Positions 6,788-14,256 of a stretch of 64,000 nt of DNA are shown here, piece after piece. Positions within the stretch are counted from its first letter, which is position 1, and every line of letters begins with the position of its first letter. Position numbers and translations under genes: made by a program. The notes beneath the pieces were generated by a model. The model ran no database searches and had not been told where the DNA came from. It worked only from the letters and a program-made list of their open reading frames with translations. The stretch lies in IMG/VR virus record IMGVR_UViG_3300007513_001900, positions 1 through 64,000 of that record; one strand, written 5' to 3'. The DNA comes from a virus.

Positions 6788-6880
6788 ATGACAACAATTT
6801 CAAACAAGATCTTTTGCGATGCAACTGGACAACTCGGGTTTGTTGAGCGTGACACATTAATAGTTATTGACGAGGGATGA
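6788..6880 (+). CDS. Possible 30-residue peptide, short SH3-like fragment
   Basis: The ATG frame encodes 30 residues containing 'GQLGFVERDTLIVID' and ends eight bases before the next ATG. It resembles a piece of the barrel-type family and may be a remnant or a true short peptide. Confidence 0.3.
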   Translation: MTTISNKIFCDATGQLGFVERDTLIVIDEG

Positions 6881-6887
6881 TATTATA

Positions 6888-7163
6888 ATGGGGCGACGAG
6901 AAGTAATAACGGGAAGATGGGGAATGATTGTTGAGGTGACTGTTCATGAATCAACAGAAATAGCACAGTTGATTAGTAACGGTATTCTTGTAAGGACTGA
7001 CAGAGAATGCTTAGACGCTGGGTGGGGTTTTGTTATGCAACATGACCTCAATAACGGTAGCATTATTGCAGGAAAGAGTAGAATTCCTGACGAGTGTGCA
7101 GATGATTGCTGGATTGATGCCTCATGGTCACGATCGTACGAAACAGAAAACGACTATAGTTGA
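6888..7163 (+). CDS. Unknown 91-residue protein
   Basis: The better start is ATG 6888, since the longer frame needs a TTG at 6867; GAGGG lies about ten bases upstream. The product begins 'MGRREVITGRWGMIVEV' (SH3-like) and is acidic and Trp/Cys-containing toward the end (DECADDCWIDASW). No domain is recognised with confidence. Confidence 0.5.
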   Translation: MGRREVITGRWGMIVEVTVHESTEIAQLISNGILVRTDRECLDAGWGFVMQHDLNNGSIIAGKSRIPDECADDCWIDASWSRSYETENDYS

Positions 7164-7187
7164 CGAATAAAAAGGAAAGATCATAAC

Positions 7188-7508
7188 ATGACAGGTAAAG
7201 AATTGACGAACAACACCCAGCACTGGAAATTTAATGTGATCTCTATAGAAGATCAGCCAGACGGTACCGCACTCATTACGTTTGATATCGATGATGAGTT
7301 TATAGTCTGGTTCAAAGAGTGGCAAGGATTACAAAGATGGAGTCAAAAAAGATTTCAGAAAGTTATGAGCAAAGTTTTTCATGATCACGTTGAGCAATTA
7401 GGATCTCAGCAACTTTCTTCTGAGGTTATCAAAGGATTAGCTGATGCAATTGATAGCGGAAAAACTTCACTGCCCGCTAAGCCCAGCAAACCTGTGGCGG
7501 ACACATGA
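7188..7508 (+). CDS. Unknown 106-residue protein
   Basis: An AAGGAAAG ribosome site precedes ATG 7188. The product has a strand-rich half ending 'ITFDIDDEFIVWFKEW' and a helical half (residues 45-95) with a Pro/Lys-rich tail. The 'F-x-x-W-F-K-x-x-x-G-L-x-R-W' stretch looks like a small conserved phage protein, but I cannot name the family. Its TGA overlaps the ATG of the next interrupted gene. Confidence 0.6.
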   Translation: MTGKELTNNTQHWKFNVISIEDQPDGTALITFDIDDEFIVWFKEWQGLQRWSQKRFQKVMSKVFHDHVEQLGSQQLSSEVIKGLADAIDSGKTSLPAKPSKPVADT

Positions 7509-7623
7509 GATCAGGAGATCTTGTGTTTGTTGAATCGATTGGTGTGGAACAGTCGCAGACTTGGTTGATAAATCATCACCCTTTTCAGAATGTGTAAGAT
7601 TAGTTATTGGGTTTGGCGGCTAA
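7505..7623 (+). pseudogene. Frameshifted SH3-like GDxV gene
   Basis: ATG 7505 (ATGA-coupled) opens 'MRSGDLVFVESIGVE' and stops at TAA 7595-7597. A second phase, open through this stretch to TAA 7621-7623, reads 'CGTVADLVDKSSPFSECVRL'. 'GDLV...GTV' in phase is what the sibling barrels show, so a one-base indel near 7545 probably split one gene of about 38 residues. Confidence 0.4.
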
Positions 7624-7641
7624 TAATGAACTAGGAGGTTT

Positions 7642-7866
7642 ATGGTCACGTCAATAAAAATAGGAGATTTGGTTGCATGGTCGCCGAACTTTAAGATAAG
7701 CAATGAAACAGGTATTGTTATTGGATTTGAGAAATCTATAGAGCTAGACAGACAGATAGCAATTATTGTCAGCTTCGCGTCCGGAATAGAAAAGAAATAT
7801 TTAGACATGTCGACTAAGGATAATCTTCGCAATTGTCCGTTTATCACGGTGACTGATGGGAATTAA
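7642..7866 (+). CDS. Small SH3-like GDxV protein
   Basis: An excellent AGGAGGT ribosome site precedes ATG 7642. The 74 residues contain 'IKIGDLVAW', 'ETGIVIGFE' and 'IAIIVSFASG', a clear small-barrel pattern. The 3' end overlaps the start of the next, similar gene. Function is unknown. Confidence 0.65.
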   Translation: MVTSIKIGDLVAWSPNFKISNETGIVIGFEKSIELDRQIAIIVSFASGIEKKYLDMSTKDNLRNCPFITVTDGN

Positions 7867-8110
7867 AAACAAAACATACAAGGTTGGTGATTTTGTAGAG
7901 GTCAAAGCTGGAACACACTGGGACGGGTCAGGAATCTCAAGAAAAGGATTCGTAACAGGTCCGGGCAGATATCATCAATCATATATGATCTTGTTTCCGG
8001 AAAACGGAAAAGAGCTTCAGTTTCACAGCACATTCATAAAGCTAATATCTTCTTCTCACGGAGAAAAGATTAAGTTTGTACAGCAATCTCAAACAGACTA
8101 TAATTTATAA
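7856..8110 (+). CDS. Small SH3-like GDxV protein
   Basis: The 84-residue product starts inside the previous gene and contains 'YKVGDFVEVKAG', 'RKGFVTGPG' and 'YMILFPENGKELQF', another small barrel. With 7505 and 7642 it makes a run of three adjacent members. Function is unknown. Confidence 0.6.
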   Translation: MGIKNKTYKVGDFVEVKAGTHWDGSGISRKGFVTGPGRYHQSYMILFPENGKELQFHSTFIKLISSSHGEKIKFVQQSQTDYNL

Positions 8111-8126
8111 ATTGGAGAGCATATAA

Positions 8127-8579
8127 ATGTCAAGTGGATGGAAATACGGATTAATTAAGGTTTATATCGAAGATGAAGGAACTGAATTTGAAACCCAAAT
8201 CAATCTTCTAGTTGAACTTTATCCCATGGGTGAAGAAGAAGAGGGCGAAGAACTTTATAACATGTTTTGCAAAGCCAGCATTCGAACCTCCGAAGATATG
8301 CGATTAGCATCGGCTGATATTGAACGTGATGGAATTAACGAATATTTCTTTAACAACGGTACATTTAAATGGAACGTATGTAACAAATGTAATGATGGTG
8401 ACTGGGACTGGAAGCCTAATAAGGAACCACTATTTGAAAAGGCAATTCTTCAAGAAATCGATGAAGGAACTTTTATCCCACTTAATTCAGATATCTTAAA
8501 TCAAATGGGCTGGGAAGAAGGTGATGATATAGATATGGAAATTGAAAATGGGTCGATTATTGTTTCTAAGTCGCCCTAA
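8127..8579 (+). CDS. Unknown protein with AbrB-like C-terminal domain
   Basis: The 150-residue product has an acidic N-terminal domain, a Cys pair ('CNKCNDGDWDW', about residues 91-101) and a C-terminal segment 'MGWEEGDDIDMEIENG' preceded by 'LNSDIL'. That end matches the swapped-hairpin AbrB/MazE type DNA-binding fold ('L-G-x-x-E-G-D-x-x-x-x-x-x-x-G'). It may be a small transcription regulator. The ribosome site GGAGAG precedes the ATG. Confidence 0.6.
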   Translation: MSSGWKYGLIKVYIEDEGTEFETQINLLVELYPMGEEEEGEELYNMFCKASIRTSEDMRLASADIERDGINEYFFNNGTFKWNVCNKCNDGDWDWKPNKEPLFEKAILQEIDEGTFIPLNSDILNQMGWEEGDDIDMEIENGSIIVSKSP

Positions 8580-8625
8580 ACTATCTGAAAATAGCAGCAA
8601 AATTAGAAGAAAAGGAAGGTGAATA

Positions 8626-9138
8626 ATGGGAATAACTAAAAGCGGCGACAAGACGGAGAATCTTGTTGAAAGTCTATGTAAAAATGTGAAAGCTCTCAAG
8701 AGAGGCTCTCCGCTTGGAGATGCCGAATGCAGTGCTCTCTCTGGTAAGGAATTTTATATAGAAATCAAAAAGACAACACTGAATCAAGTAAGACCTTACA
8801 AATATATACCAGTTGTGGCATACAATTCAGATGATAATGACTGGTTTGTTATTCCTCCTGATGACATCCTCGACATGGCAAGCAGTAGAAAGGGGCAGCA
8901 CACTTTGAATCCATTTGTTTGCATTGGAATGGGAAAAGTGGAAAGACTTTCAGCGAAAGGCAAACCAACTCGGTGGAACAAATATCATACGACGCCTTCT
9001 CAACTGGAAGGAGCTATCGTTTCTGCTTTCCGCAAAGGAGAGTCGTCGAAACAAAAGAAGATGTTCGCACAAAAAGTGCTTAAGGATCTCAAGGAGTCAG
9101 TAATCGCTCAGAAAGACGAGTACGGGAAAATACAGTGA
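8626..9138 (+). CDS. Possible nuclease-like protein (170 aa)
   Basis: AAGGAAGGTG precedes ATG 8626. The central stretch 'FYIEIKKTTLNQVRPYKYI' followed by 'VVAY' and 'VIPP' looks like the E-x-K strand of a PD-(D/E)XK fold and recalls phage proteins with a 'lnqvRp' motif, but this is a weak resemblance. The C-terminus is strongly basic (KQKKMFAQKVLKDLK). Nucleic-acid contact is plausible. Other functions are open. Confidence 0.55.
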   Translation: MGITKSGDKTENLVESLCKNVKALKRGSPLGDAECSALSGKEFYIEIKKTTLNQVRPYKYIPVVAYNSDDNDWFVIPPDDILDMASSRKGQHTLNPFVCIGMGKVERLSAKGKPTRWNKYHTTPSQLEGAIVSAFRKGESSKQKKMFAQKVLKDLKESVIAQKDEYGKIQ

Positions 9139-9142
9139 TGAT

Positions 9143-9391
9143 ATTGTAATCAGACGAATTCGTAATGACTGGATTGCTATTACCCCTAATGAACATGAGC
9201 CTGATGATTATAATGATATATTTGCATATTCAGAGGAAAATGATGATATTGGATCAGGTGCCGCGGCATTAGCTTGGTTGTTACGTGAACAATTTTATGG
9301 TTATACACAATCCAAAAAGCGGGGTGGGCTGGTTATCGATGTACATAAATTCGGATTCGAAATCGAAACTATCGCAAGCATAGAAGACTAA
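9143..9391 (+). CDS. Unknown protein without a standard start codon
   Basis: A frame of about 82 codons ending at TAA 9389-9391 reads like a real acidic protein ('RNDWIAITPNEHEPDDYND', 'GLVIDVHKFGFEIETI'), yet it has no ATG, GTG or TTG at its 5' end. It could begin at ATT 9143. Alternatively an indel disrupts the GTGATG start at 9135, which in its own phase stops after four codons. I list the frame from ATT. Function is unknown. Confidence 0.4.
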   Translation: MVIRRIRNDWIAITPNEHEPDDYNDIFAYSEENDDIGSGAAALAWLLREQFYGYTQSKKRGGLVIDVHKFGFEIETIASIED

Positions 9392-9463
9392 TCACCGGTC
9401 ATATAGCAGACACACATAATAACAACAAACCTGCATGAAATATTCAAAAGAGCACAAAACACA

Positions 9464-9691
9464 ATGACGACAAATCATCATATCATCAAAGAAGGTACTC
9501 GAGTTTTCTTGAGTGAAATCGGCCATCGTGGGTTTATTTACCCTTCAGACAAATCTGTTATCCTACTCTATAGTGTAAAAGCTGAGCCCAAGAGTTGGGT
9601 AGGTGGATCAAATTTGAATGCTTATTTAGTCCCACAAAACTCTGTTCACATATGTGGTTCTTCTGATCAAATTGTTCCCATATGGCTGTAA
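9464..9691 (+). CDS. Small SH3-like protein
   Basis: The 75-residue product contains 'IKEGTRVFLSEIGHRGFIY' and 'VILLYSVKAE', the barrel-type layout with 'EGTRV' in place of 'GDxV'. The ribosome site is weak (AAAGAGC about 15 bases upstream). Function is unknown. Confidence 0.55.
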   Translation: MTTNHHIIKEGTRVFLSEIGHRGFIYPSDKSVILLYSVKAEPKSWVGGSNLNAYLVPQNSVHICGSSDQIVPIWL

Positions 9692-9795
9692 TTGCATGAT
9701 TCAACATTGATCAAACGCCTGTACGAATCTTACAAATTGTTTTATCATTCATAGAATCAGATTGAGCTCAAATAACATATTTAGATGAAGGTCAT

Positions 9796-10275
9796 TTGAC
9801 CCATAATCTGGAGTGTATTGTGAAAAAAGATTTTCAAGAAATGTTATGTCAAAAGTACCCAAAACTTTTGAGAACGAAAAGAATTGAAACAGGCGACGGA
9901 TGGTACCACATCATTGATAGTCTATGTGAGACGATTCAGAATAGAATGGACTGGTCTGAAGGGGCGGAGTCTAGAGTAGAAGTAAACCAGATTAGAGAGA
10001 AATTTGGCAGCTTGGAGTTTTATTTCACAGGGGGAGATGAAGTAGTCTCCGGAATGGTGGCTAGTGCTGAGAGCATCTCGAGAAAAACATGCGAATCATG
10101 CAGCATGAGAGGAGAACAACGATCATCTGGTTGGATTGTAACTCTATGTGACAAATGCTTTAAAGGATGGGGCGATGTTGGTAAACAAACAATGTCAGGG
10201 TATGTACCTGGAGATAGTAGTGTTGACGACAGTAATGAAGACAATGAGCTTTATGCGACCTATGGTGGCGATTGA
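9796..10275 (+). CDS. Conserved phage-type protein with zinc-ribbon-like C-terminus
   Basis: The start is TTG 9796, seven bases after AAGG. The 159 residues include 'YPKLLRTKRI', 'GDGWYHIIDSLC', 'IREKFGSLEFYF', 'AESISRKTCESC' and 'WIVTLCDKC'. This order ('G-W-x-x-I-I-D', 'x-E-K-F-G-x-L-x-F-Y', then two C-x-x-C pairs) matches a widespread phage hypothetical family. The two CxxC pairs are likely to bind zinc. The biochemical role is unknown. Confidence 0.7.
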   Translation: MTHNLECIVKKDFQEMLCQKYPKLLRTKRIETGDGWYHIIDSLCETIQNRMDWSEGAESRVEVNQIREKFGSLEFYFTGGDEVVSGMVASAESISRKTCESCSMRGEQRSSGWIVTLCDKCFKGWGDVGKQTMSGYVPGDSSVDDSNEDNELYATYGGD

Positions 10276-10395
10276 TCAACCACAAGTCATATCTTATCTT
10301 AACATAAAATTGTCCTGCTAATATCTGCATACTGATAATAGTTATCACTATATGTCCTGCCTACCAACCCAAATTATTCCGGAGTGAATATTATT

Positions 10396-10668
10396 ATGAA
10401 AATTACTAAAAGACAGCTAAGAAGAATAATTCATGAATCTATAGATGCTGTACAGCTTGAAGAGATATATCTAGATCATGATGCTGCTACTTCCTTGGGA
10501 CTGCCTTACGATAACCGCGGTGTCCAGCACCACTTTTCAAGAGGCGACCTTTGGGATCTTGCAGACATGAGTCAGTATGATGCAGCACATCAAGAAATAT
10601 TTGAGAAGTATAGCCTGACTGGCGTTGATGCCACTGGCAGAGGTTACGGCTGGTGGACACTCAATTGA
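10396..10668 (+). CDS. Tagged small protein 1 (MKITKRQLRRII family)
   Basis: ATG 10396 follows GGAG by 11 bases, a better choice than GTG 10384. The 90-residue product carries the basic N-terminal helix 'MKITKRQLRRIIHE' directly followed by Ser15, giving I-H-E before S, which fits the T4 prohead-protease rule (L/I-x-E before A/S/G). The remainder is acidic and Asp/His-rich with no known domain. It is the only family member far from the 19.5-23.1 kb cluster. I infer a capsid-targeted internal head protein. Confidence 0.65.
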   Translation: MKITKRQLRRIIHESIDAVQLEEIYLDHDAATSLGLPYDNRGVQHHFSRGDLWDLADMSQYDAAHQEIFEKYSLTGVDATGRGYGWWTLN

Positions 10669-10829
10669 ACAGCTATAGCTAAGCTAAGATAGCTCACCAC
10701 TCACAAGCAATAAAAAACATCATAATGCTGACTTATTTATTATGAAACATTCAGAATCCTTCGTGAATAATCCCAATTCCGGAGGATTTTTCAATTTCAC
10801 TTCACGCGCAGTTAATAACAAAATCTATC

Positions 10830-11150
10830 ATGACAGATAACTTATCAATCAAAAACACCCCGGAACATAAAGAGTCTATAGACAAGAAGACTCTAGTAGC
10901 TATAAGATGGCATAAAGACGACACACCTCTCTACGGTCGCGTGACCGCGAACTATTGAAAAGCTAAAACAGAGAGAGGGTATCATATCCTAACAGATATA
11001 TCAGGCAACAAAGTTCCGTTTCTAAAAGCTCATGTTGAGGTCGAGTCTATCAAACCAGAAGACGAGGCTGCTATCATCGAATCAGTGATCCGTGAGACAC
11101 AGCGAGATTGTCGCTGTTGCTGTGGTAACCATATATGTGGGAATTACTGA
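10830..11150 (+). pseudogene. Small gene interrupted by an in-frame opal codon
   Basis: ATG 10830 opens a frame with 'TLVAIRWHKDDTPLYGRV' that stops at TGA 10956-10958 (codon 43). The same frame then continues 64 more codons to TGA 11148-11150, including 'GYHILTDISGNKVPFLK' and a Cys-rich end (C-R-C-C-C-G-N-H-I-C-G). Together the halves make one plausible 106-residue barrel-type protein. TGA terminates many other genes here, so decay, error or read-through are the options. Confidence 0.45.
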
Positions 11151-11626
11151 ATGTTTAGCTCTGAGCTAACGGCTGTGGCCGAATATCCACATGTGGCTAG
11201 CGATGGTAAGGGGTAACTCAGGTCAGTGATAATGAGTAATCTAAACTGCAGCTTAGCTAGGGCTGAAAAAAACTAATCAAGTGATGAGGTGGGCTTAGCA
11301 CCCCCTTTTTCGGGACAATTTCTGAAGTGCCTCGAGACCCAACCCGATATCGGCATCGCAACGCCGTCTCACGGGTGACTGTAATACATTTATTCCGTTG
11401 TGTTCAGCATTCTGTTATGTTACTTTTATTCTGTAATATTATAATAATATTCGCGGTTTGTTATATGAACAATATCGAGTGTTACTTTTATTCTCAGGTA
11501 TATAATTTGCATATGATACAACACGTACATGCATGGTATAGTTATACTATGATAACAAATAAACCCGCGCTATAGAGAATGACGATGTCAACATATATAC
11601 AGCATGTGATTGGAGAAGAAAGAGAA
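11151..11626. other. Non-coding stretch with a weak terminator
   Basis: I see no convincing gene. An 82-codon frame at 11327-11575 has unnatural composition and no ribosome site. At 11288-11310 GGTG pairs with CACC around a 7-base loop and is followed by CCCTTTTT, a possible weak terminator. The rest is AT-rich with several short stop-containing frames. Confidence 0.4.
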
Positions 11627-11863
11627 ATGAAAACAACATCTCTCAAAACAACTCCAGCGCGGTTGCAGCTTCGGCTAGCGCTGATCGATTGCGACTCAGG
11701 CCTTAAAGGTGACAGAATCCACTTGTCGCATGGTGTGGAATCGCGTCTCTCTAGCGTGGGTTTTATTGAAGAGGAGGCCGTGTCTCATTATGTCGACTTT
11801 GAGATCCCGGACAACTCATTATCATACATATGTGACTCATTATCGTACGAATTTGAATTCTGA
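11627..11863 (+). CDS. Doubtful 78-residue protein
   Basis: ATG 11627 lies ten bases after GGAGAAG. The product is weakly plausible ('LQLRLALIDCDSG', 'FIEEEAVSHYVDFEIPDN') and acidic at the end. The 3' part contains a near-repeat of 'GACTCATTATC', unlike typical genes here. I keep it only because of the ribosome site and the lack of another gene. Confidence 0.35.
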   Translation: MKTTSLKTTPARLQLRLALIDCDSGLKGDRIHLSHGVESRLSSVGFIEEEAVSHYVDFEIPDNSLSYICDSLSYEFEF

Positions 11864-12364
11864 CAATATTGTTGACTCAGGGCCGCGCTAATTGTTGATT
11901 CAATTTGCTGTGCTGATTGCTGAGATGTAATTGAATTATTCCTTAAAGTTGTGACGTTGGGCCTCGCGAGCTCCACGAACGACAGCAGCAATTTGCGTTA
12001 TACGATGTTGCCGTTTTTCGCGTTCTGCCGCGGCGGGTGGTAATCTCATCGATGACAGCAGCAATTGCAGCTTTTTTGCATGAATTCAGAATTGCAGTAT
12101 ATGATTGAGGTGTAAATGAGAGCATGACGCTGCAAGATGCAGTTTATAAAGTTGAGCAGTTTCTTAACGTGGAGCAATATCAGCTAAGCCGTACGGCGCA
12201 TTATAAGTGTACAGGTGAACGGGATCTTTCGCTCGCCGGATCCCTGGTAACCACACGTGATCACATTATGGTAACCACGTTAGCGTGATCACATCATGGT
12301 AACCACACACAGCTGCGAGTTGACGCATCGCATATGCAATAAAGTTATATTAATTGTGTTCTGA
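11864..12364. other. Mostly non-coding region with direct repeats
   Basis: About 500 bases contain no well-supported gene. A 13-base word, GACAGCAGCAATT, occurs at 11981 and again at 12054. A 54-codon frame at 12124-12288 starts with ATG after GAGAG but ends inside the GGTAACCAC repeat array (12246-12306). The stretch sits immediately upstream of promoter P6, so it may hold control sequences. Confidence 0.4.
12246..12306. repeat. Three GGTAACCAC direct repeats with TGATCACAT spacers
   Basis: GGTAACCAC occurs at 12246, 12270 and 12298. The two intervals both contain GTGATCACAT(T/C)AT, so the unit is about 24-28 bases long. Each unit carries the palindrome TGATCA and the near-palindrome GGTAACC. 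The array ends about 60 bases upstream of promoter P6 and looks like binding sites for a protein. It could also be an iteron-type element. Confidence 0.6.
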
Positions 12365-12393
12365 GTGCATATCTGTTATCGATGTGGTATAAT
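12365..12393 (+). promoter_or_regulatory. Promoter P6 (GTGCAT-N17-TATAAT)
   Basis: GTGCAT at 12365-12370, 17 bases with GG before TATAAT at 12388-12393. It is 23 bases upstream of ATG 12417. Confidence 0.8.
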
Positions 12394-12416
12394 AGTTATA
12401 TAAGAGGTAACAAACT

Positions 12417-12941
12417 ATGCAAAAGACTCATGCTAACATAACACCCGCTGAGCGTCAAGCATTGCGCGATCGCGACGCCGAGGTTAAACCCCAGTCTTAT
12501 TCTGATAAGCTTCGCGAGGCCAAACAGCGCGCGTTCGAGAATAAAGACATTGCTGACCGGGTTGTCAAGATCAAAGATGAGAAGCGACATGCTAAGCTTT
12601 GCGGTGCGCAACTTAAGAAAAAACTTAAAGCGTCATCCAAATTTGGTGACCGGGGTGGCAAGGTATGGGCAGATAATGATGAAGCCCGTCGTGTCAGAGC
12701 AAACGGCGTTGAACGTCGACGTAAAAACACTATCTGGAATCTAGAATTGGGGTCGATGGTAAAGACAGCGCGTAAAGCTAATTTATATCCTGTGGGTCAT
12801 AAATGGATCGCGTCGCGTGTGGTGCCTAAGGGGACACTGGGGATCTTGGTTGGTGTGCCCTATCAAGACTATGTCGAGGTTATGCTTGATAATTCAATCT
12901 TTCAGATCCGGTGTTCTGCACTGCGACCCTGCAGAGTTTGA
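12417..12941 (+). CDS. Basic coiled protein with C-terminal SH3-like domain (174 aa)
   Basis: An AGAGG ribosome site precedes ATG 12417. Residues 1-100 are highly charged, Lys/Arg-rich and probably helical (TPAERQALRDRD, EKRHAKLCGAQLKKKLK). Residues about 105-174 show 'LGSMVKTARK', 'PKGTLGILVGV' and 'DYVEVMLDNSIFQI', the same barrel type as the small GDxV proteins. The basic arm suggests nucleic-acid binding. It forms a single-gene unit from promoter P6. Confidence 0.6.
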   Translation: MQKTHANITPAERQALRDRDAEVKPQSYSDKLREAKQRAFENKDIADRVVKIKDEKRHAKLCGAQLKKKLKASSKFGDRGGKVWADNDEARRVRANGVERRRKNTIWNLELGSMVKTARKANLYPVGHKWIASRVVPKGTLGILVGVPYQDYVEVMLDNSIFQIRCSALRPCRV

Positions 12942-12972
12942 ATGATATATTTTGCTTATTGTCGCTTGTTTA

Positions 12973-13001
12973 ATGCATAATGCTCGTGCATAGGGTATAA
13001 T
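12973..13001 (+). promoter_or_regulatory. Promoter P7 (ATGCAT-N17-TATAAT)
   Basis: ATGCAT at 12973-12978, 17 bases with GGG before TATAAT at 12996-13001. The leader has AGGG-gatgat-TCCT (13017-13030) and shares TCCTGCCAAGGAAA (13046-13059) with the RadA-like gene leader. Confidence 0.75.
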
Positions 13002-13064
13002 AATAATGTGGAGAGGAGGGGATGATTCCTTCTTTCTCAGCTGACTCCTGCCAAGGAAAAATTA

Positions 13065-14144
13065 ATGGATGTAAAAACTTTCAAAAACGTTGCTGGAAAA
13101 TTCCCAGCTGATATCGCGCTTCTTATGCGTGGACCTACTGGGGTTGGTAAGTCCTTCCTCGGTAAGGCAATTGCCGATGAACTCGGTCTCCCCTTCATCG
13201 ACGTCCGTGGTTCTACCATGTCCGAGGGTGATGTTGGTGGATATCCGGATATCGAAGGGATGAAGGAAACAGGGGTCATGACCTTCTGCATGCCTTCCTG
13301 GTTCATGCGTGCTTGTCGGGAACCTGTTGTCCTGATGCTTGATGAGCTCAACCGCTCTCTTCCTGGTGTCCAACAGTCCTTCTTCCAGCTGGTCCTTGAC
13401 CGCGAGCTTGGTAATGATAAGGACGGTGTCCCACATCGCCTTCATCCCGAGACACGGGTAATTGCTGCTGTTAACCACGGTGCAGAGTATGATGTCAATG
13501 ACATGGACCCTGCTCTTCTCCGTCGTTTCTGGGTTTGTGACCTTGAACCAACTGCAGCAGATTGGATCGATTGGGCTATTGGTTACGGCGTTGATGACGT
13601 CATGGTTGACTTTATCCGTCAGAATCCTGCCCACCTCCGGGTCGACCCCTCTTCAGTTGAGCCTGGTACAGTGGCACCTAACCCTGCTTCTTGGCACCGC
13701 CTCAATGACTCTTTGGGTCATATGGGATGGTCACCCACAAATATTGGTGGTACACGTCCTGATGGCTTTTATGCAGTATGCTCAGGGTTTGTTGGAACTG
13801 AGGCGGCAATTGCTTTTGCTAGCTGGGTAGAGAACTTTGAGATGATCATCACTGCTGAGGACGTCCTTGAGAACTGGGACAACGTTGCGGGTAGGGTTGC
13901 ACTGCTCAATGCTTCGGCTGTTGCTGCTCTAACTGATAAGCTGGCTATCCACTGCAAGGATAACAAGTGGAAGCTCCGTAACGCTCAGAACGTGGCTAAG
14001 TTTGCTCATCTAATCTCTGGTGAGCAATTGGTTGCGCTCTGGAACAAGATCTCTGGAAGTCAAAACCTGCCTAACATCCAGAAGTTGCACAAGCTTATTG
14101 GCAAGACAGTTGTCAAGCATGTTCAGGCGTCGCGTAACGTCTAA
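13065..14144 (+). CDS. MoxR-like AAA+ ATPase
   Basis: The 359-residue protein has a Walker A 'GPTGVGKSFL' (about residues 24-33), a Walker B 'VVLMLDELNR' (about 88-97), a sensor-1 'RVIAAVNHG' and an arginine region 'DPALLRRFW'. These are features of MoxR/RavA-type AAA+ ATPases, which remodel partner proteins and typically pair with a VWA-domain protein; such a partner is the next gene. Residues 150-359 are mainly helical. Codons are noticeably richer in C at third positions than in most of the window. Transcribed from P7 through a hairpin leader, with ribosome site AAGGA. Confidence 0.8.
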   Translation: MDVKTFKNVAGKFPADIALLMRGPTGVGKSFLGKAIADELGLPFIDVRGSTMSEGDVGGYPDIEGMKETGVMTFCMPSWFMRACREPVVLMLDELNRSLPGVQQSFFQLVLDRELGNDKDGVPHRLHPETRVIAAVNHGAEYDVNDMDPALLRRFWVCDLEPTAADWIDWAIGYGVDDVMVDFIRQNPAHLRVDPSSVEPGTVAPNPASWHRLNDSLGHMGWSPTNIGGTRPDGFYAVCSGFVGTEAAIAFASWVENFEMIITAEDVLENWDNVAGRVALLNASAVAALTDKLAIHCKDNKWKLRNAQNVAKFAHLISGEQLVALWNKISGSQNLPNIQKLHKLIGKTVVKHVQASRNV

Positions 14145-14172
14145 GGGATCCCAAACATATCACGCTTGATCA

Positions 14173-14201
14173 GTGCAATAGCCGGCCGGGCGTGGTATAA
14201 T
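14173..14201 (+). promoter_or_regulatory. Promoter P8 (GTGCAA-N17-TATAAT)
   Basis: GTGCAA at 14173-14178, 17 bases with GG before TATAAT at 14196-14201, followed by GTAGTGGAGGGG and a TTTGGAG ribosome site before ATG 14257. Confidence 0.8.
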
Positions 14202-14256
14202 ATATATGTAGTGGAGGGGAACATACCCGTTTTGCTTTCTTTGGAGAATATACATC

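Noticed and set aside
3547-10958. Reassignment of TAG or TGA to an amino acid in this phage
   Set aside because: Many sound genes end in TAG or TGA at the expected place, for example 39416 (TAG), 43563 (TAG), 6527 (TGA) and 63290 (TGA), and the tmRNA tag ends in TAG. The two interrupted genes are better seen as single events.
11327-11575. 82-codon frame on the plus strand
   Set aside because: No ribosome site, unusual residue make-up and no resemblance to any protein; it overlaps the weak terminator region.
11943-12125. 60-codon minus-strand frame
   Set aside because: Low-complexity, Cys/Ser/Arg-rich product without a start signal, in a repeat-containing non-coding region.
12246-12306. CRISPR array
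   Set aside because: Only three 9-base repeats with conserved, not variable, spacers; no cas genes nearby.
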